Shown: positions 13,049 through 21,616 of the stretch, piece after piece
How positions within the stretch are numbered: position 1 is the stretch's first letter
Layout of the letters: the number at the start of each line of letters is the position of its first letter
Notes under the pieces: generated by a model
Database searches by the model: none
Told to the model about the DNA's origin: nothing
What the model saw: the letters and a program-made list of their open reading frames with translations, nothing else
Made by a program: the position numbers and the translations under genes
Virus record (IMG/VR): IMGVR_UViG_3300046169_000053
Span: 1-31,480 of that record
Reading direction: 5' to 3' (one strand)
Origin: a virus
DNA: 31,480 nt

Positions 13049-14220
13049 TACGTTGTTAGTGTTGTTAGTTCTGCGTCTGTTAGTGCTTCGTTAAATACCA
13101 TTAGTTGATGTATTTTAGCAAACATATTTTGTGAGCCACTTGTTGCTCTATTTTCAAAATTAACTCTATCCAAACCGCTTAATGTGAATGCTTCAGTTCT
13201 TGTAAGCACTTTAGTTCCATTTACAAAGCAATCTGTGTTGCCTGACTTATACTTTATAGCTATTTTATTTCTATTTTTTGGCGTTTGACCGCTTACCGCT
13301 ACACTACTAAAGAAAGTGTTGTTTGTGCTTCCTGCGGAAAAAGCTATAACTCCTGCAACAGTTGTAAATTCTATACTTACAAAATCTGTACTTCCGTCTG
13401 AAAGTGATATTTTTCTTGCGGTTGTTCCGTCTCCTAATGCTTCTAAATCAGCAAACAAAACACCCTCGCTATCGTTAAATAAAGCATCATCTCCACCATT
13501 TATACATCTATCTTGTGTTCTTGTAAGTACAGCACCTGTTGTTTCGATTACACTTGTACTGTATGTACCTTCTTCTAATTGCGCACCCCATACAGCTATT
13601 TTATCACCTGAAACACCACTTACCTCAATATCTACAAATATATTAACACCGAAATTGGTTGGTGTTACATTGTCTTTTGTATATCTCACCCATTCATCGG
13701 TAGGTGTAATACTAACCTGTGTATCTGTAACCCCAAAAGATACGGTAGGGTTTCCACTTAATTTTTTAATGTATACAGAAGCTGACCTAACTGTACTAAA
13801 ATTTGTGTGTGTTGTAAAAAATCGTAGTGTAGAATTGTCGCTACCTGTTTTTTTAATAGTTGCTGCTGTATTTGAACCGTTAGGTGCTACCGCATCATTA
13901 TTAGTAGTTGTTTCACTTCCATTCAAATCTGTCCAACCTTCTAAATCTCTTGATTTGGATATTTGGTTAGTCCTCTGTGGCTCTAATAGTAAAGTAGGGT
14001 CTTGTGGGTTTGTAGGGTTGTAGTCAAGCCTTGCTTGGTTTGCTAATACGCTTTCAACTAAACCGTCTTTGTTTACTCTTGTAGCATCTGCATCTACTGA
14101 CACGGTAAAATCCCCTGCGGTAGTATTAGGCACAACTGAATACAATTCAGCATCAGCAGCCTTGTAACCGCTAGGTATCTGTACTAATGTAGCTTTTTGA
14201 TATATGTCAGCTAGAGCCAT
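13048..14220 (-). CDS. Tail/receptor-binding protein with lectin-like domain, 390 aa
   Basis: N-terminal region MALADIYQKATLVQIPSGYK resembles virion-anchoring segments. The middle contains LLLEPQRTNQISKSRDLEGW, a motif typical of carbohydrate-binding jelly-roll modules in phage tail proteins. The C-terminal 180 residues look like a concanavalin A/LamG fold (GVLFADLEALGDGTTARKIS, KIHQLMVFNEALTDAELTTL). Probably binds host surface glycan. Low Cys, high Thr/Ser/Asn as in tail fibres. Its start shares one base with the preceding stop. Confidence 0.8.
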   Translation of the reverse strand: MALADIYQKATLVQIPSGYKAADAELYSVVPNTTAGDFTVSVDADATRVNKDGLVESVLANQARLDYNPTNPQDPTLLLEPQRTNQISKSRDLEGWTDLNGSETTTNNDAVAPNGSNTAATIKKTGSDNSTLRFFTTHTNFSTVRSASVYIKKLSGNPTVSFGVTDTQVSITPTDEWVRYTKDNVTPTNFGVNIFVDIEVSGVSGDKIAVWGAQLEEGTYSTSVIETTGAVLTRTQDRCINGGDDALFNDSEGVLFADLEALGDGTTARKISLSDGSTDFVSIEFTTVAGVIAFSAGSTNNTFFSSVAVSGQTPKNRNKIAIKYKSGNTDCFVNGTKVLTRTEAFTLSGLDRVNFENRATSGSQNMFAKIHQLMVFNEALTDAELTTLTT

Positions 14221-14351
14221 TATTCATCTGTTTCCTCCTCTTTACTCTCGTTGAATATCTTTACGATTTCCTGTACCTGTGCTATGTAAGCAATAGGCAA
14301 AGAGTTAAGAATTGCGTTTATACGTTGTATTTGTTCGTCTGTAATTTGCAT
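14220..14351 (-). CDS. Small hypothetical protein between tail genes, 43 aa
   Basis: ATG at 14351 reads MQITDEQIQRINAILNSLPI then AYIAQVQEIVKIFNESKEEE. One or two amphipathic helices with an acidic tail. It overlaps both neighbours at TAATG-type junctions, which supports translation. It may be an assembly cofactor for the adjacent fibre proteins; that is a guess from position. Confidence 0.65.
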   Translation of the reverse strand: MQITDEQIQRINAILNSLPIAYIAQVQEIVKIFNESKEEETDE

Positions 14352-15313
14352 TAGCCTTTTAATAATTCAACTTCTGCCTTTAAATCTTTTATAGCTTGTA
14401 CAAGAATAGGGACAAGTTTTCCGTAACTCATTTCTAACTTTTCAGGGTTTTCGTCATAGACAAGTCTTAATGTATCATCGTCTACTGACTGCACCTCTTG
14501 TGCTATAAATCCAAAATCTTTTTTGCCTTTGTTGGCTGAATAAAATTCTTCTCCGTCTTTATCCGTTTCTGCTCTATTATCCCAAACAAACTCTCTTGGT
14601 TGTAGGCTGTCGATAAAGTCTAAACCATAAGAGATGTTTTTTATATCTGTTTTATCTCTTTGGTCAGATAATGAAGTTATAGAGGTAACCGCACAACGTA
14701 AAGAAGCAACGGATGAGTTACCTAATGTTATTTCGTTACTAACAGAACCGCTGCTAGAAACTGCAGAATACCCTATATTAGTTATATTGTCTCCAGTTGC
14801 TCCGCCACCAGTTGAAGCACCTATACAAGTCCTTCCAAATCCACTTACATTAGCGTCGTCTGCGGCATATCCTACCGCAGTGTTCATAGGGCTAAAAGTT
14901 TGATTTTGTAGAAGCAATGCATTAACTCCAATTGCTACTGTTCTACCATCGCTTGTTGCAGCACCTAAAGCATTTGCACCAATAACAACATTGTCATTGC
15001 CATCAGTATTTACATCCATTGCTGATGAACCAATTACTGTGTTTCCATTTCCAGTTGTTATAGCATTTCCAGCACCTTCACCAAATACTACGTTATTTGC
15101 CGGATTGCCACTTAAACCACTTGGCACGTTAGAAACATATACCGATGTTCCGTCTACCGCACAATCACTTAATCCATTCAAGTCTGATGCACCTCCGCCA
15201 CCTAAATTATCAGGTGCTATCCTTACGTTATCAGTACCATCGTAACCTACTACGAAGTCTACGTTTGCACTATCTGTTTTGAGCGTAAACTCACTAAATT
15301 TTTTATTTGCCAT
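14351..15313 (-). CDS. Tail fibre/spike with S74 intramolecular chaperone, 320 aa
   Basis: N-terminus (MANKKFSEFTLKTDSANVDF, then VVGYDGTDNVRIA) is a virion-attachment type common in flavobacterial phages. Residues about 75-210 are Gly/Asn/Ala-rich beta repeats (NTVIGSSAMDVNTDGNDNVV). The C-terminus is a peptidase S74 chaperone: SLSDQRDKTDIKNISYGLDF, later DFGFIAQEVQSV and YGKLVPILVQAIKDLKAEVE. The S-D-x-R-D-K segment should allow autocleavage after trimer folding. Adhesin function is inferred from family. Confidence 0.88.
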   Translation of the reverse strand: MANKKFSEFTLKTDSANVDFVVGYDGTDNVRIAPDNLGGGGASDLNGLSDCAVDGTSVYVSNVPSGLSGNPANNVVFGEGAGNAITTGNGNTVIGSSAMDVNTDGNDNVVIGANALGAATSDGRTVAIGVNALLLQNQTFSPMNTAVGYAADDANVSGFGRTCIGASTGGGATGDNITNIGYSAVSSSGSVSNEITLGNSSVASLRCAVTSITSLSDQRDKTDIKNISYGLDFIDSLQPREFVWDNRAETDKDGEEFYSANKGKKDFGFIAQEVQSVDDDTLRLVYDENPEKLEMSYGKLVPILVQAIKDLKAEVELLKG

Positions 15314-15317
15314 TTTT

Positions 15318-15479
15318 TTATTCTTCTATAATTATATTGTCTCCATTTTCAGCTATTAGGAAATCTCCGTTTTCTGCTGTAACTCTGTTAAGGGTTTCTG
15401 CAATACTTTGGTAAATACTTCCCCAAGTGCTACTTACAAATCCCCAGTATGTTGTTTCGTATATCTTTCCGAACGCCAT
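15318..15479 (-). CDS. Small structural-cluster protein, 53 aa
   Basis: ATG at 15479 gives MAFGKIYETTYWGFVSSTWG then SIYQSIAETLNRVTAENGDF. The MA.GKIYETTYWG...GWG.IY pattern is one I associate with small virion genes of Bacteroidota phages. The C-terminus repeats a strand (AENGDFLIAENGDNIII). It begins at the stop of the preceding gene and is followed within 5 bases by the S74 fibre gene. Confidence 0.7.
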   Translation of the reverse strand: MAFGKIYETTYWGFVSSTWGSIYQSIAETLNRVTAENGDFLIAENGDNIIIEE

Positions 15480-15667
15480 TATTTCTCTCTATATTTTTTA
15501 TAACAAATAGCCAATGCTTGGTCCTTACCGTATTCCGAGCTTATTTGGACAATACATCTTTGTATAAATTCCTCTTTGCTCTTCTCCTGATTTTGGTTCT
15601 GGTATTGGCATATACTTAAAAACTGCTTTAGCTTAATTATGTTTTGTTTCTTTGGTTTATATCTCAT
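15479..15667 (-). CDS. Small conserved protein, 62 aa
   Basis: I start at MRYKPKKQNIIKLKQF (15667), whose ATGA overlaps the stop of the preceding gene; ATG at 15676 adds three residues. The C-terminal EEFIQRCIVQISSEYGKDQA followed by LAICYKKYREK matches a short motif (F..RC.......yp.DQA.AIC...W) found in many phage head-region proteins. Function unknown. Confidence 0.7.
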   Translation of the reverse strand: MRYKPKKQNIIKLKQFLSICQYQNQNQEKSKEEFIQRCIVQISSEYGKDQALAICYKKYREK

Positions 15668-16164
15668 AATACCCATCCGTTAAAATTATCTGACTTGTCA
15701 GGATACATTCCGTCTTGGCTAGAATCATTATATTCGGGATAGCTACTACTGTTGTCAATTATGTAATCTAAAAACCGTCTAGTGTAGAACTGAGCTTTAC
15801 TCTTTGAGTTCTCTACCAGATAGTGTATTTCTTCCATCGAAGGAGTCTCTGAAGACTCACTTCGATGTTTATAAACACCTCCGTTACTTACTTGGTAAGA
15901 TGCAAACATATAATAGTCTGACTGTGCAAACCAAATTAGCATCGGTGTTATATAGTCGTTCAGGAGTGTCTTGTAGGCTGCATTCGCAGGGTTGTCTATA
16001 GTGCCACCAGTAATCAGCGTTGATATCTTGTCGTATAGACTTGTACCCAGATAGTTCTGGATATGTATATCTTGGCTGACCTCGATGAACTGAATAAACT
16101 TATCAGCATCCACAGAGCCTCCCACAAGAGACTTTCTCCTTAAGTCGTTAGTCGTTACGAACAG
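15664..16164 (-). CDS. Head-tail connector (DUF6712-like adaptor), about 153-167 aa
   Basis: Core DADKFIQFIEVSQDIHIQNY then LGTSLYDKISTLITGG and NDYITPMLIWFAQSDYY matches a helical neck/adaptor family following the portal in Bacteroidota phages. The frame is open to 16164 and encodes LFVTTNDLRRKSLVGGSVDA, very like family N-termini, but no ATG is present there: the expected start codon reads AAG (next codons GCA CTG). A GTG at 16125 is the first usual start. Either CTG/GTG initiation or a base change at the ATG explains this. Confidence 0.75.
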   Translation of the reverse strand: MFVTTNDLRRKSLVGGSVDADKFIQFIEVSQDIHIQNYLGTSLYDKISTLITGGTIDNPANAAYKTLLNDYITPMLIWFAQSDYYMFASYQVSNGGVYKHRSESSETPSMEEIHYLVENSKSKAQFYTRRFLDYIIDNSSSYPEYNDSSQDGMYPDKSDNFNGWVL

Positions 16165-17385
16165 TGCCTTTCGCCATCTTCTTTCTTTTTAAATAGTGAT
16201 TTTACTCGGTCCATTGCAGACAACTTCTCACCTGTTTCTTCCTCACGTTTAATTTTAGTTTCGATATTGTCTAGCTGAGTAAACTCAATCGGCTGTAGAG
16301 TAACGAAGTATAGGTTGAGGTCAATCTCATTGAACATCAATATAGTCTTCAAGCACTCTATAATCTTTTCCTGGAATGGGCGTATAACAATGTTATCCAT
16401 AAGAACTGAAGCTGTCCTTAGCTCCTCTGCGTTATTACCGAATCCCTGTATTGTCCTTTATTCCAAGAAGTATCGGAGAAACAACTCTGTGACCGAGCAT
16501 AATCTTTTCACGAGCCTCATCAGCAAGGAACTGATACTGTGCGTGTGCATCTGGGAGGTGTATAGGCTCTATGTCCGCTTGACGGTCTGGGTCTTCATTG
16601 AACGCTAAAATGAACTTACCTGAGTTGGATGTCCCTCCGAATTTATCTTGGATTTTGCTTTCAATTAGTTGTTGAGCTTCTTCATCAGGAACTCCGTTGT
16701 TGAAGTTAATCAGTAATGATGGTTGTAGACCGTTTAGTATATTGTTAATGTGGTAGTTAGATACCTCTTCTTCTAATGAGCAATACTGTAAACATCCTTG
16801 ATAGTCTACAGGGGCATAGTAATAGAATCCAGGTCTATATGGCTTAATCACATAAAGCTCCCTTAATTCACTATCCTTTCCGTTTCCGAATGTTGGTATT
16901 CTCTTTGGGCTGTCAGATGGCTTATACTCATTCCACTTTGGGTGGTAGTAATACGCTCTTATCTTTCCTTCGTCTGCCTTTTCCGCTCTTAGCGTTTCCA
17001 TAGGGAAATGCGTAAGAGATGTAATTCTAGTTTTACTTTTATTATATACAACTTGAATAGCACCTTGACCAAGTAGTTTGTAATCATTAACTATCTTTTT
17101 TACCTCTTCGTCTTTTAGTATCATTTTAAAACGAGCAAACATCTCAGGCTTTTCTTCGCTGTCTGTCGCATTAAGCCCTCTTCCGTAAATCATATCTACA
17201 ATACCATTGATACAGCAAGAGTTTGTTGGGCTGCTCAGGTAATTGTCAATTAGTCCTCCAAAGTAATTGTTATCCTCCCCATAGGTAACCCAATCATTTC
17301 TGTAGTCCTCCTTAATTTCAGGAATAGTATAGCCCTGTAGGTTTACTACTCTAATTGTTCCTGTTGGTTTATTCTTTCTAGGCAT
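16155..17385 (-). CDS. Portal protein, one frameshift, about 410 aa
   Basis: Dodecameric ring at the capsid vertex through which DNA passes. Typical features: GRGLNATDSEEKPEMFARFK, then YKLLGQGAIQVVYNKSK, the helical NILNGLQPSLLINFNNGVPD and LADEAREKIMLGHRVVSPIL. The first frame stops after ...GIKDNTGIR; dropping one base from the CCC run at 16444-16446 continues TGFGNNAEELRTASVLMDNI and the family's C-terminus (VIRPFQEKIIECLKTILMFN) to 16155. Without repair the clip and crown helices would be lost. Confidence 0.88.
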
Positions 17386-17386
17386 A

Positions 17387-17743
17387 TTATATTGTTATAT
17401 ATTTTTCTCCAGTAGGAGCAGCACTATGCTCTGTGTATTTCCCTGTGTTTAGTGTGTGCTTTTGCGTTCTGTCGGTTTGTGCCGTAACATAAACCTTGTC
17501 CCTAAACAACAGTGTAGAGCCTTGCTTCAGCTCCATAAAATAAATACTACCTTCAGAAAGTATTGAGAATGTACAAGGGATGCTTATGTAGTTACCCACT
17601 ATCGTTGAGGTAAGGTTTGTAAGGGTCTCTGTAGTTCCCGTTCCATCTCTAGTAATCACCAAAGTAAGATTGCTAGCCTCGACATAAGTTCTTGGTATAA
17701 TCTTAATTATTTGTGAATCCGTGGATGGAAGTAATACTTTCAT
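17387..17743 (-). CDS. Small head/neck structural protein, 118 aa
   Basis: Starts MKVLLPSTDSQIIKIIPRTY at 17743; an upstream in-frame start at 17758 would lie inside the shared late element. Almost all beta strand (ASNLTLVITRDGTGTTETLT, YFMELKQGSTLLFRDKVYVT), suggesting a small virion protein or fibritin-like decoration. First gene of the portal-to-lysis transcript. No named family recognised. Confidence 0.65.
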   Translation of the reverse strand: MKVLLPSTDSQIIKIIPRTYVEASNLTLVITRDGTGTTETLTNLTSTIVGNYISIPCTFSILSEGSIYFMELKQGSTLLFRDKVYVTAQTDRTQKHTLNTGKYTEHSAAPTGEKYITI

Positions 17744-17773
17744 ATATATATAACTCAAAGATGTATTATTTGT
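17741..17773 (-). promoter_or_regulatory. Late element before 17743 gene
   Basis: Minus strand: ACAAATA (17773-17767), 11 bases, AGTTATATATATATG ending in the start codon. Same layout at 21614-21646 and 29241-29273, and its core at 19933-19954. Confidence 0.6.
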
Positions 17774-17781
17774 TTACAAAA

Positions 17782-17806
17782 AAGCCCCACCGTAAAGGTG
17801 AGGCTT
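17782..17806 (-). terminator. Terminator after tail-tube gene
   Basis: AAGCCTCACC and GGTGGGGCTT pair around a 5-base loop, followed on the minus strand by TTTT. It lies between two CTGCGTTTAA-type copies and the next late element. Confidence 0.85.
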
Positions 17807-17807
17807 A

Positions 17808-17834
17808 CTGCGTTTAAGAACCTACTATGTTTAA
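17808..17834 (+). repeat. CTGCGTTTAA plus variant CTATGTTTAA
   Basis: Exact copy at 17808-17817 and a one-base variant at 17825-17834, 17 apart. The TAA stop of the tail-tube gene lies at the edge of the variant. Confidence 0.85.
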
Positions 17835-18394
17835 GAGTTAGTTCCTTCAGTTACAATTACAGTAGCACTTGACATTCCTGCATATGGGTCAGTAGCCGTT
17901 GGGCTATCAACAAAGTTAGCAGGCGCAGTTTCCTGTGCAGTAAACGTAAGTGTATATCCGCTAAGGTCTCCCATTGTAGCACCCGTTACGATTGTACCAC
18001 CAGATACATCAGCACCGTGTTCTAAACCTACAACCATTACGTTTCCGTTATAGTCTTCTACAGCAATGTGAGGGCGACCAGCAGCCAAGATTTTAATCTC
18101 TTTGTGGTCTTCCTTACTTAGTTTGTGTAGGGTTAGATTTAGTGTTTGCTCATAAAAAGAAGTTCCATTCTCACGAGAAGCATTGATAGTTTGCTCAAGA
18201 GAAGAGTTTCCTTTTACGTCATATTTATAGGCAGTAAAAGTTCCTGACATATCAGAAATTTCGTAGTCTCCGCTAGCAGCATCCGTATAGGATACAGTTC
18301 CGAAGTCACCGAAATCAGTAAAGTAAACGGCTTTTATACCACCTACTACGTCTTTGCAGGGTTCTTTTCTACCTCTAGTTAAATCACAAGCCAT
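17831..18394 (-). CDS. Probable major tail tube protein, 187 aa
   Basis: Starts MACDLTRGRKEPCKDVVGGI then KAVYFTDFGDFGTVSYTDAA. The beta-rich body (YKYDVKGNSSLEQTINASRE, FYEQTLNLTLHKLSKEDHKE) resembles tail-tube proteins of flavobacterial siphophages. Encoded alone between two strong terminators, directly after the capsid gene, which suits a highly expressed protein. Identity as tube rather than another tail protein is inferred from this pattern and position. Confidence 0.7.
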   Translation of the reverse strand: MACDLTRGRKEPCKDVVGGIKAVYFTDFGDFGTVSYTDAASGDYEISDMSGTFTAYKYDVKGNSSLEQTINASRENGTSFYEQTLNLTLHKLSKEDHKEIKILAAGRPHIAVEDYNGNVMVVGLEHGADVSGGTIVTGATMGDLSGYTLTFTAQETAPANFVDSPTATDPYAGMSSATVIVTEGTNS

Positions 18395-18410
18395 AATTAT
18401 TTAAGTATTA

Positions 18411-18450
18411 AAAAAGGGTAGGTAGGCTCCAAGGCTTACCTACCCTTTTT
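18411..18450 (-). terminator. Strong terminator after major capsid gene
   Basis: AAAAAGGGTAGGTA and TACCTACCCTTTTT arms make a long near-perfect stem with T runs on both strands, so it could act in both directions. Located between capsid and tail-tube genes. Confidence 0.92.
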
Positions 18451-18469
18451 AGATTAATGTTTCAGTTTA

Positions 18470-19390
18470 TTAAGAATAAAGAACGATATCAGAACCGATT
18501 CCGAATTGTACACCTGCAGTATAGCGCATAACTACACGAACATTTTGTGAACCATCGATATCAGCCATATCAATCAACTTAACTTCGTTTCTGTCGTCTA
18601 ATAGACCTGTTCCGAAGAATAAGTTAGATTTCTGAGCTGCAACAGCAGTGTTGTCAGCAAGTCCTTTAGCAACAACTAGGTTGATGCCTTCAAAAGTAAG
18701 CTGTCCTCCGTTGTACCATTGTGAACCTTTGTTGTCAGTACCTGCACCACCGATAGTAGCAACGAATCCACCAAGCGCACGAACATAAGCTCTTGCGATG
18801 TTAGAAGATACATATAAAGTTAAGTCTTCTTTTCCGTATACAGCAGTTGGGATAGCATCAACGATAGCACCTAATTGTGCAATTACGTTAGATGAATCAA
18901 CAGCTACAGCAGTAACGTCTACAACAGTTGCGTCAGCAGTAAGTAGAGTTTCAAAGCCATCAAAAGACCCTTCTCCAGCAGAACCACTCCAGATAGAAGT
19001 TTCAGTTGCTTTAGCAACTTCAGCAGCTACTTGTCCGATTACGAAATCAGAGAATAGTGGAGGTAGGTTGTCAAAAGCAGAATAACCCATCTGAGCAGCT
19101 TCCCAGTCAGAGTGTAATTCTTTTTTACAGATTTGTAGGTTCACTTGCAACTCAGCAGGAGTTAACACTTTTTCAGTAAGCGTCATTCCTGAAGTTGTTG
19201 CATCAAAATCACAGTCCGCAGAACGAACAAGATTTGAAAAAGCACCTACTTTCATAGCTGCCTTGTACTTTACGTTAGGCAGAATAGTGATAGTACCTTG
19301 GTCTAAGGTATCAGCAGATAAAAGTGCAGCAGCTAAATACTTGCCAGCAAATTCGCCTGCGTATGAACTAGTAATAGTTGGATTTGGCAT
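18470..19390 (-). CDS. Major capsid protein, 306 aa
   Basis: Forms the icosahedral shell. Begins MPNPTITSSYAGEFAGKYLA; Ala/Gly/Val-rich with an HK97-like feel: an N-terminal arm, a spine-helix region (FSDFVIGQVAAEVAKATETS), a P-domain stretch (VYGKEDLTLYVSSNIARAYV) and a C-terminal strand (VRVVMRYTAGVQFGIGSDIV). It lies between the scaffold and a strong terminator, as capsid genes do. The fold is inferred from these features; I made no alignment. Confidence 0.85.
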   Translation of the reverse strand: MPNPTITSSYAGEFAGKYLAAALLSADTLDQGTITILPNVKYKAAMKVGAFSNLVRSADCDFDATTSGMTLTEKVLTPAELQVNLQICKKELHSDWEAAQMGYSAFDNLPPLFSDFVIGQVAAEVAKATETSIWSGSAGEGSFDGFETLLTADATVVDVTAVAVDSSNVIAQLGAIVDAIPTAVYGKEDLTLYVSSNIARAYVRALGGFVATIGGAGTDNKGSQWYNGGQLTFEGINLVVAKGLADNTAVAAQKSNLFFGTGLLDDRNEVKLIDMADIDGSQNVRVVMRYTAGVQFGIGSDIVLYS

Positions 19391-19401
19391 TTTATTTTAT
19401 T

Positions 19402-19890
19402 TTAGTTGTTTGTTATTTTTGACATTACTCTGTCAAGGGTTGATTTACTTCTATTTTGTGCGAAAAGGTGTGTTGGTTTCTTAGACACCTCTGCTTCTGG
19501 ACTGTGAGATAATGGCTCCACAGCAGGCTCTTGATTTGATAGTTCAGTTGGAACTTCCAATTCTTCCTTTTGTGCAGTAAGCTCTTCAATCATACCTTTC
19601 ATTTCAGCCATAGCTTTAGCAAGGTCTTCTTTAGTAGCATACTTATCCATCATATCTTCTTCTTCCATTACTTCTTCTGTGACTTCCTCAGTTTCTTCTA
19701 TCTCTTCAGTCATTTCAACTTCTTCAGTTTCTTTAACTTCTTCAGCAGCTTCAACTTGGATGTCCTTAACGTCTTCAGACAATTCTACTTGCTCTTCAGC
19801 TACGGGAGACTGCTCTTCAGCAGTTTCTTCCTTAACGTCAGTGTTAAGTAAAACATTCTTGAAACGCTCTACGATTTCGTTAGCTTTCAT
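19402..19890 (-). CDS. Probable capsid scaffold, 162 aa
   Basis: Strongly acidic low-complexity middle (repeated EEVEMTEEIEETEE-type units, residues about 20-80), then a coiled coil (KEDLAKAMAEMKGMIEELTA) and a short basic C-terminus (RSKSTLDRVMSKI). This is the usual look of a scaffold with a capsid-binding tail. It is directly upstream of the capsid gene and follows a late element at 19933-19954. Confidence 0.75.
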   Translation of the reverse strand: MKANEIVERFKNVLLNTDVKEETAEEQSPVAEEQVELSEDVKDIQVEAAEEVKETEEVEMTEEIEETEEVTEEVMEEEDMMDKYATKEDLAKAMAEMKGMIEELTAQKEELEVPTELSNQEPAVEPLSHSPEAEVSKKPTHLFAQNRSKSTLDRVMSKITNN

Positions 19891-19921
19891 ATACGAATTA
19901 AATAAGGTTAAACAATAATTA

Positions 19922-19954
19922 ACTATCTATTTAACTCAAAGATTATATGTTTGT
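19922..19954 (-). promoter_or_regulatory. Late element before scaffold gene
   Basis: Minus strand: ACAAACA (19954-19948), 11 bases, AGTTAAATAGATAG. Unlike the other three copies it lies about 43 bases before the ATG (19890), so its conservation is not explained by the start codon. Confidence 0.55.
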
Positions 19955-19961
19955 TGTATTT

Positions 19962-20114
19962 TTAACTAGTTCCGCTAGTTGGACCGATGCCTTGTGCTTG
20001 TAGAGAGCCGTCACAGCATTTTTTACTGTAACGTCTCCCGTCTTTGCATAAACATCCTCTGCGACCGCCCGTTGGGCTGCTATTTGATGGGGTAACGAAT
20101 TTCTTTCTGCTCAT
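19962..20114 (-). CDS. Cys-rich small protein, 50 aa
   Basis: ATG at 20114 overlaps the stop of the XkdF-like gene (ATGA). Sequence begins MSRKKFVTPSNSSPTGGRRG, then CLCKDGRRYSKKCCDGSLQA and QGIGPTSGTS. The CxC...CCDGS..AQGIG pattern is one I associate with short proteins in head clusters of flavobacterial phages. The four cysteines could bind a metal. It ends just upstream of the scaffold's late element. Confidence 0.75.
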   Translation of the reverse strand: MSRKKFVTPSNSSPTGGRRGCLCKDGRRYSKKCCDGSLQAQGIGPTSGTS

Positions 20115-21616
20115 TTTGAAGATTTAGGGTGTTTCTTTGGTAATAAATCGTAATCTGTAGTGTATTTAGCGTTCTGTGGTCTTCCATTCTTGATTAGGTA
20201 CAAAAACGCATTCACTCTTGCAAATGCCCACTGAGATGCTGACTTAACCTGCGGAGAACGGGAAGTATTGAACGCCCCTAAACCTCTCTGAAATACAGAA
20301 GATAACACTCCTACAGTCACTCCATAGCCTAGCTTACCTTTGTACTTCTCGTTAAACTCGTCTGCCTTCTTTTGTAGGGATGCACGGTCTTTTTGGGAGA
20401 CCTTAGCACCTGTCTTTCCAGATGCATCTCCTTTTGCGGACCCCTCACCCTTTGGTCTAGGGTTCGGAGTGTCCGATTTGGGAGCTTTAGGAGAGCTTTT
20501 TACGCCACCTCTTGGTCCTACTTCTGCTAGATTGTGCTTTTCGCAGGGCATATACCAAGTCTTGCCCTCAAAATCGTGTGTGTGATGTCCTTCGCAGCCG
20601 ATGTCTTGTGCTGCTTTCTCTGCAAGTTCTTTTGTTGCGTATGCAAGGCGGTCATCTATGATTGCCATATCATCGCTTATCACCATAGACTCTAATTCTA
20701 TCTCGCCTAACTCTTTTAGTTTGGAAGTAGCCCATCTAAGACCTGCTTTACCGCCCCAAGCATCATACATTAGCTTTCCACAGCCATCTGAGTAGCTGGT
20801 AGACACCTCTAAGTCTTTTGCGTGTCTAGCAAGGAAGCTACGCATTCTCTTGATAGTTCTAACGCTTAAATTCTCACCGGAAGCTAGTTGTGATGCTCTT
20901 GCTTTGCCTACAGGCGTTCCGCAAGATCCCCAACCATTCTCTTTAACGTATTCTAAGGCGTTCTTAGCGTTGTTCTTGACCGCATCGGGGTAATCAGAGT
21001 ATGTTTCCAATTCAGTGTCTATAGCGTCAGCTAATTCCTCTAATATATCAAGGGCTTCAAGCTCTGCTTGCTCAGGAAGTTGCTCTTGTGGTCTTTCCAT
21101 AGCATCTGCGAAGTGTCCTTCGATGCTAAAGCCTTTTACTTTGCCTGTTTTGACGTAGTTAGACCATAATGATTCGTCATATACCTTCATAGAGACCATC
21201 CAAGTACCATTAGGTAGGTCAAAGCCGTATTTACGGGACTTGTCTTGGTTTGTATCATCTATAATCCAAGATTCTACGACAGATAGGCCTTCTAACTCTC
21301 CATCGTGTTCTAAAGTAGCGTTGTTTTGATATCCTTTAGTCAGGAAAAGCTCTGAGGCTTTTCTGACGGTATCTTCAGAGAAATAAATATAGTATTCATC
21401 ATTTCCAGTTCTGCGATATATCTTTTTGTTAGGTATTAGAGCAGGACCCATAAGAATCTTCTTCTCCTTGTCCACTTCTGCTAGTTTTACCTCCTGTGAA
21501 CTGAGCATAATGAAGTCTTCCTGTATTGCAGGGTCGTCTACGATTGAAATAGCGTCTATTCCACTGATTTCGTTTTCCTCGTCAATTATAAGCTCGATTA
21601 CTTTTATTTCTTCCAT
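20111..21616 (-). CDS. XkdF-like prohead protease fused to C-terminal domains, 501 aa
   Basis: Residues 1-170 match XkdF/prohead-protease-like proteins (ISIVDDPAIQEDFIMLSSQE, then YYIYFSEDTVRKASELFL, and VKGFSIEGHFA). Residues about 205-300 (NALEYVKENGWGSCGTPVGK, SDGCGKLMYDAWGGKAGLRW) form a helical module common in these phages. The C-terminal region (GPRGGVKSSPKAPKSDTPNP, then FQRGLGAFNTSRSPQVKSAS) resembles DUF5872-type domains often linked to head proteins. Likely matures the prohead; catalytic residues cannot be fixed by eye. Preceded by a late element. Confidence 0.8.
   Translation of the reverse strand: MEEIKVIELIIDEENEISGIDAISIVDDPAIQEDFIMLSSQEVKLAEVDKEKKILMGPALIPNKKIYRRTGNDEYYIYFSEDTVRKASELFLTKGYQNNATLEHDGELEGLSVVESWIIDDTNQDKSRKYGFDLPNGTWMVSMKVYDESLWSNYVKTGKVKGFSIEGHFADAMERPQEQLPEQAELEALDILEELADAIDTELETYSDYPDAVKNNAKNALEYVKENGWGSCGTPVGKARASQLASGENLSVRTIKRMRSFLARHAKDLEVSTSYSDGCGKLMYDAWGGKAGLRWATSKLKELGEIELESMVISDDMAIIDDRLAYATKELAEKAAQDIGCEGHHTHDFEGKTWYMPCEKHNLAEVGPRGGVKSSPKAPKSDTPNPRPKGEGSAKGDASGKTGAKVSQKDRASLQKKADEFNEKYKGKLGYGVTVGVLSSVFQRGLGAFNTSRSPQVKSASQWAFARVNAFLYLIKNGRPQNAKYTTDYDLLPKKHPKSSK

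Noticed and set aside
13316-14023. Long plus-strand reading frame of 235 codons
   Set aside because: It lies wholly antisense to the tail/lectin gene, has skewed Ser/Val/Leu composition and no family resemblance; a shadow frame.
19570-19918. Plus-strand frames rich in Phe or Ser
   Set aside because: They are antisense to the Glu-rich low-complexity scaffold, which produces such composition by itself.
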